A DNA stretch of 30,054 bases from Candidatus Saccharibacteria bacterium UBA3304 (GTDB lineage Bacteria > Patescibacteriota > Saccharimonadia > Saccharimonadales > Saccharimonadaceae), in the NCBI GenBank assembly GCA_002361425.1, contig DESW01000009.1:1-30054 (forward strand), read 5' to 3'. Under the pieces are notes generated by a model, which ran no database searches, had not been told where the DNA came from, and was given only the letters and a program-made list of their open reading frames with translations. Both the position numbers and the translations under genes were made by a program. Shown here piece after piece: positions 16,809-25,057 of the stretch (its first letter is position 1; the number at the start of each line of letters is the position of its first letter).

Positions 16809-18173
16809 CTAACCTTTATATGCCCACTTCACGCCGTCAGCACTATCAAGCAGCTCAATTCCCTGCCCTGCAATCTCGTCACGCAACTTATCTGCCGTTG
16901 CGTAATCTTTTGCCGCTTTCGCCTCAATGCGCTGCGCAATCTTTGCTTTCAAATCATCAGAAATATCTGGCGTACCGGCTGCAATCTCTAAACCAAACGC
17001 CTCATCGATAAATTTCAAGAATTCGTCCGAAGGTGCCAAGCCACTCTTTGCTGCACCATCGAGCGCCGCAAATGCACCAGCCGAATTCAAATTCGAGTTC
17101 AAACAATCCAAAATCTCGGCGCGTGCCTCGGCAAAGTCAGACTTCTCCACTCCCTGCCAACGCAAAGCCGCAAAGTTACGATAGTTCATCAAGCGCGCAT
17201 GTGCTGCCGCCAACTGCTCAAATGAGAAATCGCGCTCCGCCTGATAATGACCCTGATAAAGCCACATCTTAAAATCAATTGGCGAATAACCACGCTCGGC
17301 TAAATCATTCAAATAGTAAACATTGCCAAGCGACTTCGAAATCTTCTGCCCTTCCGTCGTAATGTGGTTGTTGTGCAACCAGAAACGCGACATTTGCTTG
17401 CCAAACGCACCTTCAGACTGCGCAATCTCATTCGTGTGATGTACCGGAATATGATCGATGCCGCCACAGTGAATGTCAATCGGTTCGCCAAGCTTTTCAT
17501 GAATAATCGTCGAACATTCTAGGTGCCAGCCAGGATAGCCCATACGGCCGCGGAATTCCCACTTCATTGCATGATCTTCGCCCTCGCGAATCCATTTCCA
17601 AACTGCAAAGTCAGACGGATTCTTCTTCTCATCAGAGAATTCTACACGTGCACCAGCAAGCAAATTCTCTAAATCTAGGCGCGCAAAATCTGCGTACTTC
17701 GGGAACTTCGACGTATCAAAATATAAACCATCCGTCGTATCGTATAAATATCCAGCCTCATCCAAGGCCTCAACTAGCTTCTTATCCTCTTCGATAAAAT
17801 CCGTTGCACGGCAAATCGCATAAGGCTCAATAAGCCCGAGCTTACGGAAGTTTGCAAGATAATCATCCATATACATCTGCGCAACTTCCCAAACCGTCTT
17901 GCCCTCGCGACGTGCGCCTTTTTCCATCTTATCTTCGCCATCATCAGCATCGGACGTTAGATGGCCGACATCGGTAATATTAAGCACGCGCTTCTCTTTC
18001 CAACCATTTAGACGCAAAACACGAATCAAAAGGTCCCAATAAACATAGGCCGTGAAATTACCGATGTGCGCAAAAGAATACACTGTTGGACCACAGGTAT
18101 AAATCTTCACCTCATTTGGATTTTGTGGAGTGAATTCTTCAATCTGATGAGACAGTGTATTATATAGTTTCAT
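16809..18173 (-). CDS. cysS: Cysteinyl-tRNA synthetase
   Basis: 454 residues, class I synthetase that charges tRNA-Cys. The N-terminal block has the zinc ligand CGPTVY and the HIGH-type signature HIGN. The second zinc region is WHLECSTI with HCGGIDHIPVHHTNE, and the KMSKS loop is KISKSLGN. The C-terminal helical domain ends with the usual RDEIAGQGIELLDSADGVKW. It is complete. The promoter sits in the 18-base gap after the zinc-ribbon operon, with TAAAAT six bases from ATG and no ribosome site, so it is predicted leaderless. Confidence 0.98.
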   Translation of the reverse strand: MKLYNTLSHQIEEFTPQNPNEVKIYTCGPTVYSFAHIGNFTAYVYWDLLIRVLRLNGWKEKRVLNITDVGHLTSDADDGEDKMEKGARREGKTVWEVAQMYMDDYLANFRKLGLIEPYAICRATDFIEEDKKLVEALDEAGYLYDTTDGLYFDTSKFPKYADFARLDLENLLAGARVEFSDEKKNPSDFAVWKWIREGEDHAMKWEFRGRMGYPGWHLECSTIIHEKLGEPIDIHCGGIDHIPVHHTNEIAQSEGAFGKQMSRFWLHNNHITTEGQKISKSLGNVYYLNDLAERGYSPIDFKMWLYQGHYQAERDFSFEQLAAAHARLMNYRNFAALRWQGVEKSDFAEARAEILDCLNSNLNSAGAFAALDGAAKSGLAPSDEFLKFIDEAFGLEIAAGTPDISDDLKAKIAQRIEAKAAKDYATADKLRDEIAGQGIELLDSADGVKWAYKG

Positions 18174-18179
18174 AAAACT

Positions 18180-18188
18180 ATTTTACCA
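18180..18188 (-). promoter_or_regulatory. Extended -10 promoter of cysS, leaderless
   Basis: TGGTAAAAT on the minus strand, six bases (AGTTTT) before ATG. The element is identical to that of ychF. Confidence 0.7.
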
Positions 18189-18191
18189 CTG

Positions 18192-20348
18192 TTATATCTC
18201 GATGTCGCTGTTCTCTACCTTATCTTCGTCAACTTCAGCGCAAGTCAAAACAATGCTGTATACATTATTGTATGTGCCCTTACTAGACAAAGTCTCTCGC
18301 AAGTCGCAGAAATAATAGACGTCGCTCGATGACTTTTCTTCGGCATATAACCTCATCGTAAATTTTTTGTTCGTATCATTGTCGTTATAGCTATCAATCG
18401 ATTTTGCATCAACCTTGCGCCTGACTTTTTTATCTAGCGCCTTCGCGGCATCAGTAGCAAAACCGCTATTCGACAAACCATTCTTCGAGATCTCAGTCGT
18501 CCTTACGGTAAAACCAGAAACATAATCGCCAAATCTCAATTTATAGCGAGTATATTCGTCAGACGATTTCGTATTATAGAAAACAATATCGGTTACTACG
18601 TTAGAGTACATATAGCCGTTTTCAGACGACAATTCTTTTATGTCTTTCGACAAATTGGAAAAAGTTGACGAAGTTTTCGTGGATGAGCTAGTACTAGACT
18701 TCCCGCTAGAAGAGCTCGAAGACGTCTCATCTAAATTACCTGTCAACGCCATCACGATAAATACGAAGCCAATCATAATCACCGGCATCAAGAATAGTAC
18801 TGCCATGATAATTAATATAGTCTTCGCGACCTTCTTATTAGCCTGAGCCTGCGCTTCCGTTGCCTGCCCCACTGGCGTCTGGCTTGGAGTAGCACCAGTC
18901 ATACGACCAATACCGATAAAGTTAGCCATTTTTTCGCCCATCATACGCTCGCCAGATTTCGCAACTACACCCTTTACGATCGAGTCGTTACGGCCTTCAA
19001 TACTTGCACTGCGCAAACGATTACGGCGACCAATCGAGACATCGGTCTTCTGCATATTCTTAATCTCGGATGGCGTCTCTGCCTCATGTTTATGGCGTGC
19101 ATTCATGTTGCGATACTTCGCTGACTTAATCCAGTAGAAGATAAAGCCAGGTGTTGCACCGGCTGCACCAATCCAGAACGGGTTATCATCATCTACGTCC
19201 ACGCCAAGCCAGAACTTAATCCACCAGAAGCCGCAAATCAAACCAATAATTTCGATAATTGACGAGACAATCATCAAACGCGTCTTATTAATCGGCACTG
19301 AGCCCATCGTCTCACCCGTACGCGCATTTACTGCCACGTAATGGAGCATTTTCTTGTCACCCTTTGTCTCGAGGTAGCTATAGAGCCATACCGGTAAATA
19401 TGCTGCTTTCCACTTAGAACCCTTAGCTTCAATCTCTTCGGTTGTCCACTTCGCGCCACGGTTGTAGTATTCCATCGACTCTTTTACCTTGTAGCGCGCA
19501 ATATCGCCAACCTGCAACTTAAGCTGGTCCGCCAAGTCATCAACGTTTGTATCACGACGCTCAGAAGCAAAGCCGTGCAAATAATTCGGATTCCACGCCA
19601 CTGCATTTTCCGTATCGAACGGCATGATCGCATTAATCACGTTATTCGTATTAGCGCGCACATCCTGCTGAAGGCGCTTGCTCGAAGATTCAATCGTCAA
19701 ATCATCAACAAGAAGATCAAACTCACGCGTAACCGCAAAAGCTTCCGCATCATAATAAGTACGCTTGCTATTACCACTACCAGAAGTATAACGACGAATT
19801 AAATGCTCTGCTTCACCCTTCATATTTGCGTGCGCGTTCACATCAACAATCATATATGGCAGATAAACACCCATAACGTTCTCTGGCGCAAACTCTTTCT
19901 TGAAAGTAGGATGAGCAAAGAACTGGCGCTTCTTCACGAATTCGCGAATATTGTTCTCTGCAATAGTTTTCTCGGTCTTGAACGGCAAAACCAAATCTGG
20001 CACTGCGCCGTTTGGCATCTTCTCGTTGATAGAGAGCGTATGGCGACACCAGTGACAACGGGCGCTCGTTGCTTCATCAGTATTTATAACAACCTCGGCG
20101 CCGCAAGCTGGACATTTAAGCGTGACGATAATCTTCTCATCCGGCACAATGTTTGTTGCACCTTCACCTACCGTGCGGCCCTTCAAATCTTCAATACCAC
20201 CGCGTGCGTTTGCGGAATTATCATCAAACTCAGAACGGCAAAACTTACATTTTAGCTTTCCGGTCTTGATATTAAGCGTAACGTCAGTCGCGCCACAGTG
20301 CGGACAGCGATTTGCGCCATTCTTTTCCTGATTTTTCATCTGTGCCAT
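18192..20348 (-). CDS. Zinc-ribbon membrane protein (YdjG-like), long paralogue
   Basis: 718 residues. Two zinc ribbons lead: CPHC...CKFC (about 15-37) and CPAC...CHWC (about 79-101). A conserved domain follows (110-345) with VPDLVLPFKTEK, GVYLPYMIVDVNAH and KWKAAYLPVWLYSY. Membrane helices lie at about 356-380 and 390-407, and a long one at 507-537. Then come a Ser/Thr linker and an outside beta-type domain (about 565-718) unique to this copy. It is the last gene of an operon with a shorter paralogue (18 bases away) and an SPFH protein. The same gene types (ydjG, ydjI) sit beside pspA in Bacillus subtilis, where they help recruit PspA to the membrane. An envelope role is therefore likely; the details are unknown. 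Confidence 0.88.
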   Translation of the reverse strand: MAQMKNQEKNGANRCPHCGATDVTLNIKTGKLKCKFCRSEFDDNSANARGGIEDLKGRTVGEGATNIVPDEKIIVTLKCPACGAEVVINTDEATSARCHWCRHTLSINEKMPNGAVPDLVLPFKTEKTIAENNIREFVKKRQFFAHPTFKKEFAPENVMGVYLPYMIVDVNAHANMKGEAEHLIRRYTSGSGNSKRTYYDAEAFAVTREFDLLVDDLTIESSSKRLQQDVRANTNNVINAIMPFDTENAVAWNPNYLHGFASERRDTNVDDLADQLKLQVGDIARYKVKESMEYYNRGAKWTTEEIEAKGSKWKAAYLPVWLYSYLETKGDKKMLHYVAVNARTGETMGSVPINKTRLMIVSSIIEIIGLICGFWWIKFWLGVDVDDDNPFWIGAAGATPGFIFYWIKSAKYRNMNARHKHEAETPSEIKNMQKTDVSIGRRNRLRSASIEGRNDSIVKGVVAKSGERMMGEKMANFIGIGRMTGATPSQTPVGQATEAQAQANKKVAKTILIIMAVLFLMPVIMIGFVFIVMALTGNLDETSSSSSSGKSSTSSSTKTSSTFSNLSKDIKELSSENGYMYSNVVTDIVFYNTKSSDEYTRYKLRFGDYVSGFTVRTTEISKNGLSNSGFATDAAKALDKKVRRKVDAKSIDSYNDNDTNKKFTMRLYAEEKSSSDVYYFCDLRETLSSKGTYNNVYSIVLTCAEVDEDKVENSDIEI

Positions 20349-20366
20349 TTTTATTGCCCTCTCTCT

Positions 20367-21860
20367 TTACCAATCATAATCAAAACCGCTACTTGAATCG
20401 CTACCACCCCAGTCAGACGACCCACCAGAGTCCCAGCTACTGCCAGAATCCCAACTCGAACCGCTATCATAGGAGCTCGAGCTTGAGCTTCCGCCGCCAC
20501 CACTGCCACCAGGCAGAATTGCTGCAAGAATCATCATTGCGATAAATATAATAATGAAGATAACAATACCGATATTCGAAGAGCTCGAGCTGCTGCGCGC
20601 ACGCGTATAGTTTGCGCCATTGCGAAAACGCCCCTTCTCTACACCAAGCATCTCTTCACGACCGTGCGAAAGTGAGCCAATCACGCGCGTATCATTACGA
20701 AAATCGATCTCTTTTTTGTAGGACTTCCCCTTCTTCGAGAAAGTATCAGAAGCTTTGAGGTTTTGCACCTCAAAACGCGTCTCATCTTCATGATGGTGGC
20801 GAGCCTCAATATTCTGACCAGACGAACCATGCGTCGGCACACAACCAACCGTCTCACCGGTACGTGCGTTAATCGCGATGTAATAAATACGCGATTCTTT
20901 CTCCGGTTTATAGCTATAGAGCCAAACTGGCAAATATGCCGCCTTCCACTTGGAACCATTCACCTTTAGATGCTCTTTCTCCCAGTGTATGCCACGATCA
21001 TATTGCGGCGAATCGGTCTTAATTTTGCGGCGTGCCATATCGCCCGTCTGTAAAGCTACGACCTCTTTCAGGCTATTTGTATCGACGCTACGACGTTCCG
21101 ACGCGAAACCGCGCAGATAATTCGCATTCCATGCTACCGCGTTCTCGGTATCAAACGGCAAAATTGCGTTAATAATATTGTTCGAGTTTACGTAGGTATC
21201 TTGATTCAATCGACTAGCCGATGACTCTACGGTCAAATCATCAACTAGGAAATCGAATTCGCGAGAAATATTGTATTCCTCATATTCATACGGAGGATAT
21301 TTTGCCTCACCAATCGATTTTTGCGCTTCGCCATAAGAATTCCAGTGCGTGTTCAAGTCGATAATCATGTACGGAAAATAAACACCACGCACCTCTTCTG
21401 GCTTGAAATTCTGGCGGAACTCCGTCAACAAAGTTGGCGAGTTTAAATCTACGGATTCGCGAATTTTCGCAATCGCTTCATCCTTCGTAATCTTAAACGG
21501 CAAAACCAAATCCGGCACAGCGCCGTTTGGCATTTTTTCGTTCGCCGAAAAAACATGGCGACACCAGTGACAAGATGCACTAGTCGCCTCTTCGGTATTT
21601 AGAACTACTTCTGCCCCACAAGCAGGACACTTAAACGTCAAAACAATATCTTCGCCCGGCACAATATCTGATGCGCCTGCGTTAACCGTATCGCCTTTAA
21701 GACTCTCCATGCCGCCAGCAGCATTATCGCTAGCCGCATCAAAAAGCGTCTTACAATATTTACATTTTAGTTTGCCCGCCGCGGTGTCGGTCTCGATATC
21801 GCTGCCCCCACAATGAGGACAGCGATTAAGACCGTTTACGGCTGAAAGACCTTCAGCCAT
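20367..21860 (-). CDS. Zinc-ribbon membrane protein (YdjG-like), short paralogue
   Basis: 497 residues, clearly homologous to the downstream 718-residue protein over the first 350 residues: the same two zinc ribbons (CPHC/CKYC and CPAC/CHWC), MPNGAVPDLVLPFK, a VYFPYMIIDLN segment and KWKAAYLPVWLYSY. It lacks the paired helices of the longer copy and has one membrane helix near 430-455 (IGIVIFIIIFIAMMILAAIL). It ends in a Gly/Ser/Trp/Asp tail with the unit DSGSSW repeated. Such glycine-rich tails after a last helix also mark TPM (YgcG/YdjH) proteins, a usual partner of this system that is not seen here. The ATG is six bases after the SPFH gene stop. Confidence 0.88.
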   Translation of the reverse strand: MAEGLSAVNGLNRCPHCGGSDIETDTAAGKLKCKYCKTLFDAASDNAAGGMESLKGDTVNAGASDIVPGEDIVLTFKCPACGAEVVLNTEEATSASCHWCRHVFSANEKMPNGAVPDLVLPFKITKDEAIAKIRESVDLNSPTLLTEFRQNFKPEEVRGVYFPYMIIDLNTHWNSYGEAQKSIGEAKYPPYEYEEYNISREFDFLVDDLTVESSASRLNQDTYVNSNNIINAILPFDTENAVAWNANYLRGFASERRSVDTNSLKEVVALQTGDMARRKIKTDSPQYDRGIHWEKEHLKVNGSKWKAAYLPVWLYSYKPEKESRIYYIAINARTGETVGCVPTHGSSGQNIEARHHHEDETRFEVQNLKASDTFSKKGKSYKKEIDFRNDTRVIGSLSHGREEMLGVEKGRFRNGANYTRARSSSSSSNIGIVIFIIIFIAMMILAAILPGGSGGGGSSSSSSYDSGSSWDSGSSWDSGGSSDWGGSDSSSGFDYDW

Positions 21861-21866
21861 TAGAGA

Positions 21867-23000
21867 TTACTCCGCTGGAGTAGCTGGAGCTTCAGGAGCA
21901 GCTGGTGCTTCTGGTGCTGGAGCAGCTGGCTGCTGTGCAGCTTGTTGTTGCTGAACTGGGTTGACGCCGCCATTATTCATGACGTTCATACCTGCAGCGC
22001 CCATAGCGCCCATGCCGAAGCCCATGCCCATCATGCCGTTAGTACCAGCATTGTTGCCAGCAGCGTTGAAGCCCTCGGCAATCTGAGTCTGAGCGTAAGC
22101 ATTGCCAACACCGCCCTGCATGAGGTTGCCGGTGTTGAACTTGTTGATAAGATCGACAGATGGCTGATCCCAGTCGAGACCACGTGGCTGTACGTTTACA
22201 ATAGCGAGACCGTACTTAGTACCCCACTGGTAGTTCTGCTCAACAGCTTCGTTAACTGCCTTAGCAAATTCTACAGTACCGCCCTGGATATCATCGATGG
22301 ACTTACCGCCCTTAGTGAAGGCAGAAAGTGCAGATGCAAGAGAGCCGACAAAGCCAGAGAAGAGGCTTTCCTCGACGCCACCATCACCTTCGCCGAGATC
22401 GAACTGAGAACGACCCTGGCCAGAAGTAATATCGGTTGGGATAAGGTTCTTGAACATGAGAACTGGATCTACAACCTTGATAGTGTAGGTACCGTTGCTC
22501 GTAACTGCAAGCATGGTGTTTGCATAGTTAGCATCCTTGTAGCGGATAGGATTCTGGGTGCCATATGCGAGACCCATGATATCCTTGAGGTTTACATAGT
22601 AAGCCTGCTGTTGGTTGCCTGGCTGGCCACCGAACTTGAACTGCTTGAAGCTAGTACCAAAGGTGGAAGCAAAGAAACCGTCACCAGCAAACATCGAACG
22701 AGCTTCTGGGATGTTCTCGGTAGTATAGGTGTAACCACCTGGTTCTGCGATAACGCTGACGATTGCGCCGTTCTCTACAGTAATAAGACAGGTACCTTCT
22801 GGAACCATGAACTTGGAACCGTTGGAAATAAGGTTAGCCTGCTCTTCACCGTCATTGTTTTCGCTACCGTTAACCTTTACAGGAACTGCGCGAGCAATTA
22901 GGGTATGATCGGTCATGGTTTTTGGTGGAGCCATGTATTCCAACCACTGGTTGGCAAATGCACCACTGATAGCACCGCCGAAAGCTTTTAGAAATGCCAT
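21867..23000 (-). CDS. SPFH/Band 7 domain protein (YdjI-like)
   Basis: 377 residues. The opening MAFLKAFGGAISGAFANQWLE and a beta-rich SPFH core (about 50-200, VPEGTCLITVENGAIVSVI, GTYTIKVVDPVLMFKNLIP) match the bacterial YdjI group, once labelled virion core proteins, which assemble on membranes. A helical part follows (about 205-300), then a Gly/Met-rich stretch and an Ala/Pro/Gln tail ending in APEAPAAPEAPATPAE. The C-terminal zinc ribbon found in many YdjI proteins is absent; the zinc ribbons are supplied by the two downstream genes. It is first in the operon, with a strong AAGGAGG site and an extended -10 box. Confidence 0.9.
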   Translation of the reverse strand: MAFLKAFGGAISGAFANQWLEYMAPPKTMTDHTLIARAVPVKVNGSENNDGEEQANLISNGSKFMVPEGTCLITVENGAIVSVIAEPGGYTYTTENIPEARSMFAGDGFFASTFGTSFKQFKFGGQPGNQQQAYYVNLKDIMGLAYGTQNPIRYKDANYANTMLAVTSNGTYTIKVVDPVLMFKNLIPTDITSGQGRSQFDLGEGDGGVEESLFSGFVGSLASALSAFTKGGKSIDDIQGGTVEFAKAVNEAVEQNYQWGTKYGLAIVNVQPRGLDWDQPSVDLINKFNTGNLMQGGVGNAYAQTQIAEGFNAAGNNAGTNGMMGMGFGMGAMGAAGMNVMNNGGVNPVQQQQAAQQPAAPAPEAPAAPEAPATPAE

Positions 23001-23024
23001 TCTGGGATTTCCTCCTTAAAGTTT

Positions 23025-23102
23025 CTATGATTCTAGTATATCAGATTGTTCCCAGTTTTTATGCTTATGCTTACGGTCATTCAATAATAGGATCGCGACC
23101 AT
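23025..23102 (-). CDS. Possible 25-residue small ORF
   Basis: It starts MVAILLLNDRKHKHKNW and ends at TAG. A good GGAGG lies seven bases before the ATG, and it begins 18 bases after the restriction gene stop. It overlaps the promoter of the SPFH operon, so it may be chance or the remains of a longer gene. No family is recognised. Confidence 0.2.
   Translation of the reverse strand: MVAILLLNDRKHKHKNWEQSDILES
23035..23043 (-). promoter_or_regulatory. Extended -10 promoter of the SPFH/zinc-ribbon operon
   Basis: TGATATACT on the minus strand, 34 bases before ATG, with AAGGAGG at 23011-23017. The identical 9-mer serves the structured RNA at 25614. Confidence 0.65.
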
Positions 23103-23120
23103 TGGCTTTCCTCCGTTCTT

Positions 23121-23768
23121 TCAGGAACTATAGTGCAATCTCGAGTGTATTTCGCCGCGCTCAATCAATGACCTAATCTCCCCAGGATAACCGCTAATTT
23201 TTTTATTCCAGCTATCTAGGTAGACGCTTAAAATATATACGATCGATTCTTCTTCAGTCCTACTAGACCATTCCCTATTTGAACTCCAATCGCATTGAAA
23301 TGGTAAATTATTGCCATTCGGCTGAAGGCGCCTAATTCTTTTCAATGACGTCCAGAAAACATCGCTCGAATCATTTTTATTCATTACGAGAAAATAATAA
23401 TCGAAACCACCCCTAATATTGTCAGAGATGGCTCGATTAAAAGCAGGCCATGCGTCGGGCAAATCCTTCATACCAGTTAATGCATACCCCATCCCTTTCT
23501 TTGATGATAAATTATCGGCTGCGCTATTTGATAAATCGGATACTTTTATATTTACGAATAGCTCACCCTGCTCGCATGCAATCCGAAAATCATACCAGGC
23601 GCGAATACTTGGGACATCAATTATGCCGCTAAACTGCGATTCGCATAATAGTTCCAATATTTCATGTTCATTAATACCAGAATTGACGCGACCGTCTGCA
23701 TCATTGCTAGACAACGCCACCGGATGACTTCGCAAGAAGGCTACTATACTATCTAAATATCTTTCCAT
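23121..23768 (-). CDS. Putative type II restriction endonuclease
   Basis: 215 residues from the chosen start. A start 48 bases further up is open, but ATG at 23768 has GGAGG twelve bases before it and gives only a 20-base overlap with the methyltransferase. The core reads WYDFRI (58-63), then ELFVNIKVSDLSNSAADNL. An acidic residue (Asp60), then N/D-x-K (73-75) at the end of the next strand, is the layout of a PD-(D/E)xK nuclease, with Asn73 where Asp or Glu is more usual. Together with the adenine methyltransferase directly upstream this suggests a complete restriction-modification pair. AT-rich codons (AGA, ATA) differ from the neighbours and suggest acquisition. The specificity cannot be read, and another nuclease role is possible. 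Confidence 0.65.
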   Translation of the reverse strand: MERYLDSIVAFLRSHPVALSSNDADGRVNSGINEHEILELLCESQFSGIIDVPSIRAWYDFRIACEQGELFVNIKVSDLSNSAADNLSSKKGMGYALTGMKDLPDAWPAFNRAISDNIRGGFDYYFLVMNKNDSSDVFWTSLKRIRRLQPNGNNLPFQCDWSSNREWSSRTEEESIVYILSVYLDSWNKKISGYPGEIRSLIERGEIHSRLHYSS

Positions 23769-24894
23769 CGATAGGAGCCTCCAATAACGATTTTTGTGCA
23801 AAAATATATCGGCCACCGGTCATAAAACCCAATGCATTCCAATCGAGACCGTTAAGAGCTACGACCGCCTTCTCTAGGTCCATCTCCTTTTTTGGGAACA
23901 ATGCTAATAATGAGCCATCCCACCTATCGCATTTATTGATAAAGAAGGGATCACGGATACGCGTTTTGCAGTTAACATATATGCGCGGGCTTCCCTCCCG
24001 AAAATCTACTGCCCTTCCCCACATAAACCATGTTTTTTCATCGAAGGCCTTAATGCCACGCGAAATCAATTTTTCCTTATATTCTAAAAGCGCTTCATCC
24101 TCCTTCTGATAAATCATCTTCCGAAGGAAACCGGTCGAACGAGTCTTAGAATAAACAAAATCAACACCCCTATCGTTAATAAAATATTTGTCCGCACCAC
24201 TTACTGCACCGACCTTTATATCGAAGTAATCACCAAGTCGCTCCGTCTGCTCACCTCTAACAAAAGAGATCAGACCGTCATTTTCAACAAAAGACAGCTC
24301 GCCGTCAAATGTCCTAGTCTTTCTACTGTAATTGTCTTTCTCGAAACGAAAAACGCATACATTCGGGCATGCACCATCGAACAATTTTTCGTCACCATAA
24401 TCATAGAAATCGGTAATCGTGCCGTCTCTATAAAGCATTTTATTGACCGTCTTAGCTGAAGTGAGCTTAATAAAGTCTCTCGGGACAATAAAAATCAATT
24501 CTCCATTTTTCTTCAAATGTTTTATACATTTCTCAATGAAATATAAATACAGATTTGCCTGAACCTTAATTTCCGTCTCATGTTTTATTGAGATTAGAGA
24601 ATTATCGACATATGGCGGATTTCCAATAATAGTGTCAAATTTCTCTTCTACCGGATAATCAAAGAAATCCATAATTAACACATCGTCATCTGTTACTACC
24701 CCAGGATCTATTTCAAGAAAAACGGATTGATTATTTTTTACCTTATTAAACGCACCGTCACCGCAAGAAGGCTCTAATAATCTGCCGTTTTTATTTTTTA
24801 TTAACGATATGCACTTATCTACTAGTTTTTCAGGCGAAAAGAACTGACCATATTTCTGCCTATGGCTAGCATTTATAAATTTTTCGCGTGGTAT
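23749..24894 (-). CDS. N6-adenine DNA methyltransferase, start codon abnormal (AUA?)
   Basis: 381 residues if begun at ATA 24894. Motif X is QKYGQFFSPEKLVDK (13-27), motif I LLEPSCGDGAF (39-49), motif II FLEID, and the catalytic motif IV NPPY (92-95). The C-terminal half is the target-recognition part. This is the TaqI-like class of adenine methyltransferases. The first normal start codon in frame is GTG at 24681, which would delete motifs X and I, so it cannot make an active enzyme. Upstream there is no ATG, GTG or TTG in frame before the TAG at 24907-24909. The only candidate is ATA, four bases after AGGAGG, which gives (M)PREKFINASHRQKYGQFF. It is either an AUA-initiated gene or one whose ATG has mutated. 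Confidence 0.8.
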   Translation of the reverse strand: MPREKFINASHRQKYGQFFSPEKLVDKCISLIKNKNGRLLEPSCGDGAFNKVKNNQSVFLEIDPGVVTDDDVLIMDFFDYPVEEKFDTIIGNPPYVDNSLISIKHETEIKVQANLYLYFIEKCIKHLKKNGELIFIVPRDFIKLTSAKTVNKMLYRDGTITDFYDYGDEKLFDGACPNVCVFRFEKDNYSRKTRTFDGELSFVENDGLISFVRGEQTERLGDYFDIKVGAVSGADKYFINDRGVDFVYSKTRSTGFLRKMIYQKEDEALLEYKEKLISRGIKAFDEKTWFMWGRAVDFREGSPRIYVNCKTRIRDPFFINKCDRWDGSLLALFPKKEMDLEKAVVALNGLDWNALGFMTGGRYIFAQKSLLEAPIDGKIFR

Positions 24895-24920
24895 GGCGCC
24901 TCCTAACCCCTAGCGCCACA
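24892..24920 (-). promoter_or_regulatory. Hairpin holding the ribosome site and ATA start of the methyltransferase
   Basis: Minus strand: GTGGCGC (24919-24913) pairs with GCGCCAT (24899-24893) over seven pairs, one of them G-U. The loop contains TTAGGA of the ribosome site, and the stem reaches into the ATA. It would hinder initiation unless opened. It lies directly after the terminator of the structured RNA. Confidence 0.5.
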
Positions 24921-24925
24921 ATCCT

Positions 24926-24956
24926 AAAAAGAAAATAAGACACCTTGCGATGTCTT
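24926..24956 (-). terminator. Terminator of the structured RNAs
   Basis: Minus strand AAGACA (24956-24951) pairs with TGTCTT (24942-24937), followed by TTTTCTTTTT. It separates the RNA genes from the methyltransferase 32 bases downstream; readthrough may express the latter. Confidence 0.8.
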
Positions 24957-25044
24957 GTTCTAAATAAAATACCGGTTACATCATGAATCCGGGGACAATA
25001 CACCGCATGATGTCTTAAATCAATTTCTGCACTTAGACTGAAAC

Positions 25045-25057
25045 AGCCTAACCGGAG
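25045..25057 (-). repeat. 13-base repeat, copy in RNA 2
   Basis: CTCCGGTTAGGCT on the minus strand, identical to 25281-25293 in RNA 1. Here it lies at the base of the apical part of the first domain. Confidence 0.85.

Noticed and set aside
20450..20520. Ser/Gly repeat DNA at the end of the short zinc-ribbon gene as a tandem repeat element
   Set aside because: The repeat is imperfect at the DNA level and in frame; it is simply a low-complexity protein tail.
21942..22901. 319-codon plus-strand open frame opposite the SPFH gene
   Set aside because: It is a mirror of the biased codons of the real gene, with no family motif or ribosome site. The same applies to 14282-15007, 26464-27192 and 28783-29310.
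23769..23816. Longer start for the putative restriction enzyme
   Set aside because: It would extend the overlap with the methyltransferase to 68 bases; the inner ATG has GGAGG upstream.
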